NCBI RefSeq assembly: GCF_009727055.1
Contig: NC_052356.1
Location: forward strand, 1,132,780 to 1,196,779
DNA from: Benincasa hispida
Taxonomy: Eukaryota > Streptophyta > Magnoliopsida > Cucurbitales > Cucurbitaceae
Length of the DNA: 64,000 bases
Direction of reading: 5' to 3'
Positions 34,471-46,400 of this stretch are shown here, one piece after another. The notes under the pieces are model-generated. The model was not told where the DNA came from. It made no database searches and saw only the letters and a program-made list of their open reading frames with translations. Within the stretch, counting starts at the first letter, position 1, and each line of letters begins with the position of its first letter. A program made the position numbers and the translations under genes.

Positions 34471-37400
34471 CTATGGCCGTATTCTCCAGCCACGCTTGGC
34501 TAGTTCCTCCCGCACCCGAGTAGCTGCTTCTGCCGTATCGTTCAGTGGAGGATAACTCCAGCTTTCTGAGATCTGAAATGTCAAATGGTGTATATGAAAC
34601 GAAGATCAAACATCCATAGGTCAACATCAGAATGAACGTGAAGTATTGTCTTTACTGGTGAACTTTTATTTAGCATCAAACAGAAAAGCCACCACATTAA
34701 GATATTCTTTTCAACTTTTCCATCAAGCAGAAAAGAATGGCCGAATGCTATCGATTATATTGAAAAAGACAAATATACAAGATTTGGAATAAAAAGAGTT
34801 CAATAGTATAATATCCATAGCTTTCTAACAATACACTGAAAAGAATCTCAAAAAGATATCAAATCTGGAACTAAATGGTCCATGCCTCCAAGAAAAAAGA
34901 TTGATTTCATACTGAAGATTAGAAATGTTCTGAAGGGGAATAAAAGAACAAGAGAATAAACATTAAAATCTGTAAATGCAGATAGAATCTGATGACAAAT
35001 TTTCCTGAATACTGGATATTGGATTTAACGTAGAGACATTTTACAATTTATTAGTTCTGAAATCAAGGGGGTATTTTTATGAGGTTTCTTCATTTTATTT
35101 TATTCTATGCCTATCTATCATTGTCCCCCAAATGGCAGGACTTAGGTAAACTTGACAGGGTAACACAGATTTTTTTAAAAGCTTTAATTTTATAGAACTT
35201 TCATGAGAAAAAAATGAAAGATTACAAAGGCATTAAAAATAAATAAAATGAAGGGGAAAATACCCTTTTTCGTCCCTGAATTTTCAAGAATAGATGCATT
35301 TGGTCCCTAATGTCTGAGTTTTTAAGAATAGGTTTAAAACTAAAGGTCACTCAACTAATAAGTCTACTAAATTTAAACATAAAATTGATTAAATACGTGA
35401 TGTGGCAAGATGACTTGGAAACAAATATATTTTTTTAAGGGAAAAATACCTTTTTGGCCCCTAAGTTTTGAAGAATAGGTGCATTTAGTACCTAATGTTT
35501 CAAATTGGCCATTTTAGTCCCCGAGTTTTCAATAATAGATTTAAAAGGTCCCTCTAAATAAAACATTTAAATTTAATATAAAAAAATTGATACACTTGTG
35601 GCCAAATGACATGGGAAAAAAATCTATTTTTAATCTCTTTCTCCCTCCTCTCTCTTAATCTCTCTCCTCCCTCTTCATCTTCTCTCTCGTTGTAGTCTCC
35701 TCCATCTCCATTACCGCAACAGTATAACAAGTTGCAGAAAATTTATAGATGAGACACCATACATAATGCATTTAGAAGGATACACAATAGTATTACAAGT
35801 TGCACAAAATGGTTCATCATCCCATATCTTAAGCTTAATAGGTCGGCCATAGATGGTAACCATTAGAGCACCAAGCTCAACATAAACATAAAGCAAAAAC
35901 ATGAAACGTTTTTATCTTCATTCTCAACCATGAAGAAATTAAGCAAACATAATCAGATCTAATCCTTAATACTAAGTTCTAGAGAAGAATAAAAAGAAAG
36001 GACCCACAAGTTTTATTCTACTGCAAACTCATCTTCATCTTAAATACTCATAAATCTTCATCCCCCATCCCATTACCATTCAGATTCGAAATCAACTCCA
36101 TCCAGTCAAACGGATTATGAACATTATGTAAGCTTCTTGCTACCCTGCACTGAGAAACAACCAGCCAAACAAAAGAAAACAGAAAGAAAATAGAGGAATA
36201 AAGAACAAGGCAATCAGAATGCTCTTTATTTATATATAAACTTCTCCTTCAAGTCTCTCTCGAATATTTAACAACCTCCCTGGAAAAACACTACCCAAAA
36301 TACACCAACACTCTTCCCTAACCTCCTCGGCTGCTGACCTAAAAGAAGAAAACAAAAAGACTCCCCAGCACCTTAGAGAGAGTCGGGTATTTCTCTCCTC
36401 CCAAAAGCCTACACAGCTTTCACCACATTCTTCTCTGCCCTTCTCCTGTACCTTCATTGTCCTTTATAACGGCCTTGTGGTCCCCCTCTCCTTTTTCTCC
36501 AACATTCTCTTCCTTTGCTTCTTTGGTTGGTTGTTCATTTCCCTTTTTACCCCTTCTTTTGTAGGTGTAAATAACTTGTGGCCTTACAATACCTCCCTTC
36601 TCGAAAAGAACCTTGTCCTCAAGGTTGAAACGTGGAAATTGTTGGTTCATGGCCCGAACATCTTCCCAAGTGGCTTCATTGTCTGGCATTCCCTTCCATT
36701 TGACCAACCATTCATTTGTAGCTAGATCTCCATTCCATCTTACTCCCAATACAGTCTCCGGGGTCGTTTGCAACTCAAATTCCTCGGTCAAAATGGGCGG
36801 ATGTTGTACTTGATGGCCTTGTCCTAATTTCTTCTTCAGCTGCGATATATGGAACACATTGTGTACTTTGGCTTCGGTTGGCAAGGCTAATTTGTATGCA
36901 ACTTCCCCCACTCGTTCAACTACTCTGTAAGGACCATAGAACCTCGGTGCCAGCTTCTCACTCCTTCTCATTGCCAATGATTTCTGTCTATATGGTCGTA
37001 CTTTCAAGTAAACTTCTTCTCCAACTTCAAAAATTCTCTCTCTTCTATGTTTATCTGCTGTTTTTTCATCCGGTTTTGAGCAATGGCCAAATTTTCCTTC
37101 AGTGCATTGAGAGCCAGATCACGTTCTTGTAACTGTTGTTCCACCGCATTGTTGAAGGTTCTCCTATCTCCATACGTGACTAAGGGTGGGGGACGTCTAC
37201 CGTAGACTGCTTGGTACGAGGTTGTCTTGATAGAGACGTGGAAGGTCATGTTGTACCACAGTTCAGCCCACGCTATCCATTTGTTCCATTTCCTTGGTTG
37301 TTCATTACAAAAATAACGTAGGTAGGTCTCTAGGCAGCGATTCACCCTCTCAGTTTGCCCATCCATTTGAGGATGGAACGAAGTACTCCTTTTCAATTTA

Positions 37401-40400
37401 GTCCCCATGTTCGTGAACATCTCCTTCCAGAGGTTACTCAAAAACATCTTATCTCTGTCGGTCAAGATTGATAAGGGAACTCCATGGTGTCGTACTACTT
37501 CTTGGACGAATATGTCAGCTACTTGCTTGGTTGAGAAGGGGTGTTTGAGGGGTATGAAATGTGCATACTTGCTCAAGCGATCCACTACTACCATTATGGC
37601 ATCAAAGCCCTCTGCCTTTGGTAAACCTTCCACAAAATCCATGCTCCAATCCTCCAAAATCAGGTAGGGAATGGGGAGGGGTTGTAGCAAACCAGCCAGT
37701 GTTAGAGTCTCATATTTGTTCCTTTGACATATCTCGTAGCCTTCCACATATTTCTTCACATCAGTCTTCATTCCTTGCCAATATAGCTGTCTCTTATACA
37801 CATCTAGATGTGTATAAGAGACAGCCCTAAAGCTGAATTGGGGACTCGAGACAATGTATCAGCTGCTTTGTTTTGCAAGCCTGGTTGATATAAGATCTCA
37901 AAGTCGTATCCAAGCAATTTTGTTAGCCAACGTTGGAATTGAGGTTGCACTTCTCGTTGCTCAATAAGGAACTTTAATGCTTTTTCGTTTGAAATCACCG
38001 TGAACTTACTCCCCAACAGGTAATGTCTCCATTTCTGCACTGCTAGGACAACTGTCATCAACTCCTTCTCATAAATGGACTTGGCTTGAGCTCTCATTGA
38101 TAATTTCTGACTAAAGTAGGCTATAGGCTTCGAGTCTTGTGATAATACAGCACCTAACCCAATTCCTGATGCGTCAGTTTCTATCACAAAGCCCTTGGAG
38201 AAGTCAGGAAGAGCCAGGACCGAGGCTGTCACCATGGCCTGCTTCAATTTTTCGAGAGCCTGATTGGCTTCTTCATCCCATTTGAACTAATTCTTCTGAA
38301 GAAGTTTGGTAAGTGGAGCTGCGATACTTCTATACCCCTGAACAAACCTCCTATAATACCCGGTAAGTCCTAGGAATCCCCTTAATTCAGATACATTTTG
38401 CGGTTGTAGCCATTCTCTCATCACTTTGACCTTTCCATCATCTACTTCTACCCCCTTAGCTGATATCCAGTGGCCTAAGTATTGGACCCTGGTTTGGCAG
38501 AATGTGCACTTCTGATTTGCATACAGCCTATGATCTCGAAGGACAATGAATACAACTCCCAAATGTGTCTCATGTGTTGATATGTCCGGGTTGTACACCA
38601 ATATATCATCAAAGGAAATTAGTACAAATTTACGAAGGAAAGGTCGAAAAAACTGGTTCATCAATGATTGGAAGGTGGCTGGCGCATTTGTGAGTCCGAA
38701 CGGGCATCACAAGGAATTCATAGTGTCCTTCATGAGTCCTGAAGGTTGTATTCTCAATGTCCTTTTCATTCATCTGATCTGATGGTAACCCGACTCAAAT
38801 CAAGCTTGGAATAGACCGCCGATCCTGTAGTTCATCTAACAACTCTTCAATTACAAGTATAGGGAAACTTGTCGGCCACAGTTGCTTGATTTAGCTTCCG
38901 GTAGTCGACACAAAATCTCCACCCACCATCTTTCTTCTACTAACACAACAGGGCTGGAGTAAGGGCTGTGACTGGGTCGAATAATTCCAGCCTTGAGCAT
39001 CTCTTCCACCAATTTCTCAATCTCTTCTTTTTGGTTGTGACCATTACTTGTAGGGTCTCACATTGATTGGTTTCTGGTCAGCACTAATCAGAATGCGATG
39101 GTCCACAACTCTCCTAGGAGGAAGTGTTGTGAGTTCTTCAAATACGTCCACGTTTTGCTCCAACAAGGCTACAGGAAGCTCCCCAGACTCGTTGGGCTCA
39201 CCCTTCTCCTCGTTTCCTTCCTCACTATCAAATTTATAGTTCTGGAATTCTACCAGAAATCCTTGGCCTTCCTCCTCCCATGACTTTGTTAGCACCTTGA
39301 ATGAAGCCTCTGCTTTTGGTCAAGGACGGATCACCCTTCAACATGACGTGCGATTCCCTACCAAGAAAGACATGGTCAGTGATGGCCAATGAACTCCCAT
39401 AAAACCAGTTGTGCATAACCAGAGCATTCCTAACACCACGTCCATCTGTCCCAAATCGTCGCCAAGAAATCCGCCTTCACATTCAAGTTGGGGAGCCTCA
39501 ATTCGGCTGCTCTGCATACCCCTTCCCCTCGTATAGCCGCGCCATTGTCGATCCCCACTGAGAAATTCTTCTTATTCATTGGTAATTCCAGCTCCTCCAC
39601 TATTCTACGAGTGCACGAAATTGTGTGTTGCTCCACAGTCAATCAACACTACTACTTCTTTCCCCTTCACCTCCCCTTTCAACTTCATTGTACCTTGGGC
39701 AGATAGGCCGCACATTGACCTCAAGGTTATCTCCGCGGTTTCCTCTGTCTCAAGATCTTCTTCTCCTCTTAACTTCTCCCCTTCCTCCTCTTCTCCGATT
39801 GCCTCTTCTCTTTCATTGGCGATAAATAGCATCAACTCACGGTTTTCCTTAGTCTTGCATCGGTGACCCGATGCATATTTCTCATTACACCTGAAGCAGA
39901 GTCCCTTGTCCAATCGTTCTCGGAACTCACTATCGGAGAGGCGTTTCATGGGTGGATCCTTCTTTATGAAGTTGTTCTTCATAGGTAATGTGATTCGTTT
40001 GGTCGCCTCCGCTTCCACGGTCTTCCCGCTCTTCCTTTCAATCATCAGATTCTCCTTCATGTGGGCTTCCTTTTGGCCAGGCCCAACTACCCCCAGATCG
40101 GCTAAGGCCAACTTCAGGGCCATGTTCCTATCGCTCACCAACTGGGCTTTGTGCATACATTCCTCCAGTGTATACAGTTTTCTACTAATGACCTCGGCCC
40201 TCAGCGTTGGTTCCAGCCCATTTATGAATGCATCCTTGAGAACATCTTCGGCCAAATCGGGTAGGGGTGCCGAATAAGTCACGAACTTCTTCACGTAGTC
40301 TGAATATGAATCGTCCTGCTTTATCCTCAACGACCTCGCGTCTAAACTCCCTTCTCCGGTAGGTCTGTAATACTCTAACATTCTTCTTTTCAGCTCCTCC

Positions 40401-43400
40401 CAAGTACTGATGGGTCTCCGGTTGTGGCTCCATCGGAACCAATCGACTTCATCCGGCCCAAAACTAATGACCGCTACCTTCACCTTCTCTTGATCGGATA
40501 ACTCGTGGATTTCAAAGTAAGGTTTCGACCTTGTACACTCACGGTTCCGGGTTTTCTCCTACGAAAACAGGTATTTCTAACCTTTTGTACTTGCTCTTGT
40601 CGGCTCCTCATCCTCCTCCATTGCTGGGAGTTGAATCGGCCTCATCAATCTTCCCCTTCATTTTCATCCGTCGACCATCAAATGCGCCCGATTCTTCGGC
40701 CTTCCGAGCAGCATTACTCTCCCTCATTTCCTCTGTCAGTTTCTCTATATTTTTGCAAAGCCCCAGCAGCATTTTTTTCATTTCGGAGACTTCCTTCTCG
40801 CTTTTTTCCATCCTTTCTTCTATTTATTTCTGAGCCATCGCATGCGTTCGCCCCAGGATGAAGCGGCTCTGATACCACTTGTAAGCTTCTTGCTACCCTG
40901 CACTGAGAAACAACCAGCCAAACAAAAGAAAATAGAGCAATAAAGAACAAGGCAATCAGAATGCTCTTTATTTATACATAAACTTCTCCTTCAAGTCTCT
41001 CTCGAACATTTAACAACCTCCCTGGAAAAACACTACCCAAAATACACCAACACTCTTCCCTAACCTCCTCGGCTGCTGACCTAAAAGAAGAAAACAAAAA
41101 GACTCCCCAGCACCTTAGAGAGAGTCGGGTATTTCTCTCCTCCCACTACACAACTTTCACCACATTCTTCTCTGCCCTTCTCCTGTACCTTCATTGTCCT
41201 TTATAACGGCCTTGTGGTCCCCCTCTCCTTTTTCTCCAACATTCTCTTCCTTTGCTTCTTTGGTTAGTTGTTCATTTCCCTTTTTACCCCTTCTTTTGTA
41301 GGTGTAAATAACTTGTGGCCTTACACATTATAGATTTGCCCATACCCAAATTCTTTGTATAGGCTCATCAAATCCGCATTCATTCCAACAAGACCCACCG
41401 GTAAAGCATCATACACAGAATTTTCTCAATAAATTCAAAGCCTCTATTACAATTCACTCAATCCTCACTCAGTTTCTTCCTCAACGATGAGAAAGAGGAT
41501 GAGAGGGAGGAGAGACGAGAGAGAGAGAGATAGGATGAAAATGGAGATAGAATAAGAGAGAGAAGGGAGAAAGAAAGGGAAAGATTAAAAAAAAAATCTT
41601 TTTTTTTCTATGTCATCTCACCATGTCAGCTTCTATCAATTTCTTTAATATTAAATTTGAAGGTTTTATTTAGAAATGACCTTTTAAACCTATTCTTGAA
41701 AACTCAGGGACTAAAAAGGTATTTTTTTTCCTAAAATGAAATAAATAAATAGAAAACCTCTTATAGAAAGAGACCAATCAAGCAAAATAGTGCCTATAGA
41801 AAATTTACAGAAAACCTTTGCATTTGAAGACCAAAAAGAAACAATAAACCTAATAAGGGCCCAAACGTCGCTAGGCTCCTTATCCAACCACTTTTTAGAC
41901 ACTCTATTGTTCCTTTCACTTGAAAGATTCAAATGGCAACACAGATTGATGTGATCATGGTCACCATCAAACCCATGGAAATCCAATTAAGTGGGAGGAA
42001 GCCCAGGTTGAGCTTAAGAAGAACTTTCAAAGAGCTAGCCCAACTGCTTGACTCATGGTGGCATAGACCCACGCTCATGTGTGGCACCCTCAACTCAGAT
42101 GACATGCCCCATCTACACACATCAGATCCAACCGGCGCTTATTGGTTCATAAGCCCAAGACTGCCCAAGCGTCCACAAGCCACAAGAAAAAGGCCCACAT
42201 TTGCTCACCTATGCATGCACGCCTTCACCCACGTTGCTTTCATTCACCCTTGTTCTCTCAAAATATACACTCCACTTTTTCCCATGCTATTGCTAACTTT
42301 ATGTTTGAAGAATGTGTTTTAAGATTAAACACTACTATCATCAGTTTCCCTTAGTCGTACTTTACTTATACAAATTTTAGTTTAAGTTTTGTCGATCTCA
42401 CTTAGTTCATACTTCTTTAGAAATTAAAGATGTTGAGAAACTAATTGTTTTTGAGAAAATATAAGTATTAAGAACAGATTATGGCTTTAATTAGGCCCGA
42501 GTTAGATTTTTGTTTTATTTTCCTTCTTGGCTACAAGTACTTAATGACACATGACGCCTGCAAACATGATGATTTAGAAAGGACAAACTTGAGGAGAATT
42601 GTCCTTCAGCAGAGCCAAACGAAGAACGCTAAGAAAAGATTCATGCCCTTCTACATGTTAGCATTTAATTTTGCAACATTGAGCTAATTAGATCACGCAT
42701 CCAAAGAGAGGAAAATACATCGAAAGATGTGTATCAGTTTGGTCACAAAGTATTTGAAGCATCATGAAATGAAAAAAGTAAAATACTTACATCCTCAGTC
42801 CCTGTAAATGGGCGGATGACTCCTCTCTCCTTCAAGGATTTATGGAATGCTGAATACTTCCACTTACAACGCTCAGTTCCAATGACATAGACAGGCTTCC
42901 TGCAATAATAACAAACAGGAATTATCAACAAACCAGGGTATAAACAACTGTGACTAAGACACCGAAAAAATTAGAGCAGGGGGTTAATCATGAGACAGAC
43001 GATCATACCCAGTACTGCAAACCTCACTAATCATGCTAACCGAATCTGCTGTTACAACAAATGCATCTGCCCAAGCTAAGTGGCCCATGTGCGGATTTGT
43101 CTCTGATGAATATTAATATTGAACTACCGAATTAAATTATCAAATAACGCAAAACAATATTTCAAAACTACAGACGAACTCATTAAACTCATTTCATAGT
43201 AAATGAACCTTGTCTATCCCAGATGTAAACTTTTGGATTATCCCCAAGTTCTTTCACAATAACATTATACACCTGTCAAGGAAAAATAGGATATCATAAA
43301 AGAAAGGTCACATCTGGATATTGCTAAGATTTTTTTTCCTCAATACTACCTTCTCAGGAGTTCTGTCTGAGAAGGATATTCTGACACTTCCACAGCTTGC

Positions 43401-46400
43401 AAGAACACTCAGCAAACTGGTTACCAGCTGCTTTGCAAGATCCACACCATATCGACAGCAACCTGCAGAAAATCATATTATAGTTCATAAACATGATCAT
43501 CAACAAGAATGCAGCAGAAATACTGAGATTGAGACTTATATACAAATTGTTCATTAGTTCATTAGTTCAGACCCTTGGTTCTACTATTGATCTGGGTAGA
43601 AGTTTGTGCGAGTCAATATATCTCCACTTCTCCACCTAGATCCTAGCAACTTACGCACTTCACCTAGATCCTTATCAAAGCACTTGAACTCATCTTCCCC
43701 TTTGAAAAAGAGCTTTTTCAGACCCTCTGGAAGTCCAAAAGCCCGAGAAAAATCAACATTCTGGTTTGGGCTTTAATTTTTGGATCTCTTAATTGCTCTG
43801 AAGTGTTGCAACACAAACTTCAATCTCATTATCTTTCACCCACCATCTGCCATTTATGCCTAGCAAGTAGTGAAGACTTACAACATGTGTTCTTTGATTG
43901 TCCTTATTCAAGAAAATGCTGGAAGAATCTCTTTTCATATTTCAATCAACATTGGATCTTTGGACAGAACATTCACAGTAATGTTTCCCATATTTTGACT
44001 GGACCGATCTTGTCTTCTAAGACACAAATTCTTTGGTCAAATGCGGTTAAAGCCTTAATTTCAAAATTATGGTTTGAACGAAACCAAAGAGTATTCCACA
44101 ACAAGGTTGCCGAATGGTCAGACAGATTTGGATCAGCCTGCCTATTAGCTTCCTCTCGGTGCTCTCAGTCCAAGTTTTTTGGCTGATTATTCTATCTAGG
44201 ACATTTGCCTTATAGCTTTTATACCTTCTTTGTAACTATTTAGTAGTCTCTGATTTTGTTTGATAGTTTCATCTTGTAAATGGATATGATAAGAGTGCTA
44301 TGGGGTGTCAACCTAGTTGGGATGTCCTTGTGCACCTACTCATCCATAGAGCTCCGGTTTATTATGATTATTATCTTGTTTCGTTGTATTTTGAGCTATG
44401 TACTTTGAGCAATAATCTCCTTTCATTATATCAATGAAAAGTTTGTTTCCGTTTAAAAAAAATGCACTCCTATGTCATGAATTGTATCTAGTAGCCAAGA
44501 GGAAGAGAATAAAGTAAAGGGCGCACAATGGACCGGTATAACCCTTTAGCAATCTACCCTCACATATTTAATGAACAAAACAGGAAAAATATATAAAATA
44601 AATAACATAACCAAAATATGTAGCTCCAAGGCATCTGAAAAATGAAGATAATAGCTCTATATCATGACTGCTATAGGTTTCTCTACATTGCCCTCACAGC
44701 AGGATTTCTTACAGAGTGAACACCCTAAATCCTGCATTGACTTTTGTCCATATAGTGTCAAAAATTATGTTTCTGCAAAATGCAAACTTAATTCTTTGAC
44801 TCGTCTGTTTTTCACAAACCTAGTTGGTATTAGAGGAAAAAGAAAACCTAGATGATGTCAGAACCCTCGGTGCATCTTTTGGTCCCATGCTTTTCCTCTT
44901 ATGTTTAGTGTGTTTGTACTCTCCAGCATGCAAAGAATAACTATTTTTCCTTTCAAATTTAAGTACACAAACTGGTTTGGCACAGAGAATGACAACAATT
45001 TGTCTGTGTTGCACTCTCCAAATAAGATTGCATCAATATCAACCATCCATGTCTGCACTTGACTACTATTGGAGGACAGCCAGCCTTGTCTGAGCAGTCC
45101 GTCAAGTGGTGTCCTTGTTTGCCACTGATCACATCTAGTCAAACCATACATCTAACCTAAATGCAACAATGTCTGAAGTAACTTCTGAATAAACTTCATT
45201 TTCTGTAATTGAAATGTCTAAGAATGGGAACATTAGTTCGAACAAGCATTCTATCCAAAGCGTCAGCATTCAATTAAATGAACAAAACTTCCATTGTCAA
45301 ATGTTAATATGTATATTAGATTCTTATTTGGAATCTGAAGTTAGATGTAGTATTGGCTCGGACTAATGATTTTTATGATGTCATTGTGGAGGATTCTTTA
45401 GATGAGGCTCTTTGTTTGTTACTCGGTGAGCAAAAGATGGTTGTTTCTTCAAGCAATAATGACAAGATTATTTCGAAAAAAGATGCAGGGCATTCTTCTC
45501 CATCCCTCCCTTTGATTTTAAAAAGATTTATTTTCACACCTTGATATTTGTGGTCTCCAGATTTGGGGAATTCCACAATTTTCAAAAGATTAAGCTTGTT
45601 TGGCAGATCAGTCAACTAATAATTTCATTGGGAGCAAAAATTGCATATGAGGAAGCATCTTTTGTTTCTTTTTAGTTTTCCTTTTTTTGTCTTCATGTCC
45701 AGTATATCTTGTGATTTTCTGTGGTAAAGGTGCGCCAGCAGTTAAAGTTTTGTTCCTAGGAGCTGTCAGTTTTTTATGTTTTATGGTTTGAGACGCCACC
45801 TACACACACACAGTCACCAATTTAAGGAATGTTTACTGACAATGATATCCTGCCACAAAGCACCTTTTTCAATCATAAATTTCCATCCCCATTAGGCCAA
45901 AAGACTCAGATTTATGCATTTCACGTTGCCTATTCCAAGGCCTCCACTACACCTAGGTAGAGAAGTGGTTTTCCATTTCACTAAGTGGTTTTCCATTTTC
46001 TTGAAAGGACTTCCAACAAAAAATCCCAGTCAGTCCAACGTAATGACCCAACCTTTCTTCTTCTCGCATTTATAATCATCCACCACCCCATCTACAAAAA
46101 GAATGGAGTCGAGGATTTGTCACTCTGACACAAAGACCGAATGGTTCTCCTCATTCTGTTTGCAAGGACTTTGGAACCACCTTATACGTATTTTGTCACT
46201 AAGCTTATGCATCGATAATCAACAACTTTGACCACTCTAAATTTCTTAGGAATTAGACAAGGATAAGTTCTTCAAATGTTTTATTCTCTTCTATTTTGGG
46301 GCTTTACTTTTACGGGTCTTTTCGTCTTTCTTGTTCCATTAGTAACTTTTTTTTCCTTTTCATATATCAATGAAAATTTGTTTCTGGTTCAAACATATAC

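Larger units (their letters stand above)
36127..41325 (-). mobile_element. Ty3/gypsy chromovirus inserted in the Pack-MULE
   Basis: The element is 5199 bp with LTRs 36127-36588 and 40880-41325 (TGTAAG...TTACA), flanked by the perfect 5-bp target duplication CATTA (36122-36126, 41326-41330). A tRNA-Met primer-binding site and a purine tract before the 3' LTR (agaagggaggtat, ~36589-36602) are in place. Minus-strand pol order is gag, protease, RT, RNase H, integrase, chromodomain, which makes it a chromovirus. By eye the LTRs differ by about five substitutions and two indels, so the insertion is recent. Coding is broken by stops and frameshifts, some of which may be assembly errors. Confidence 0.92.
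35253..41731. mobile_element. Pack-MULE (Mutator-like element) in ELM1 intron 9
   Basis: The ends are long inverted repeats. The left end begins GGGGAAAATACCCTTTTT and the right end, reverse-complemented, begins GGAAAAAAAATACCTTTTTA. Both continue with the words gtccctga.ttttcaagaatag. A 9-bp direct repeat TAAAATGAA flanks it (35244-35252 and 41732-41740), the target duplication length of the Mutator superfamily. A second copy of the terminal repeat starts at 35439, so the left end is doubled. Without the nested gypsy element it is ~1.28 kb, has no transposase and contains two host gene fragments, R2 and a Rab GTPase. Confidence 0.8.

Noticed and set aside
37561..37830. Plus-strand ORFs across the integrase ending in a VYKRQ-type peptide.
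   Set aside because: Antisense shadow of integrase plus the Tn5 mosaic-end adaptor.
40505..40861. Plus-strand ORFs of 100-118 codons rich in S, P and F.
   Set aside because: Antisense shadows of the gypsy Gag region.
41933..42354. ORFs of 129 and 70 codons in ELM1 intron 9.
   Set aside because: No recognisable family, overlapping frames, and location inside an intron; not supported as a gene.
45353..45544. 63-codon plus-strand ORF ([15 protein letters not shown]) in ELM1 intron 5.
   Set aside because: Short and without a recognisable family; possibly LINE debris but I cannot support that.
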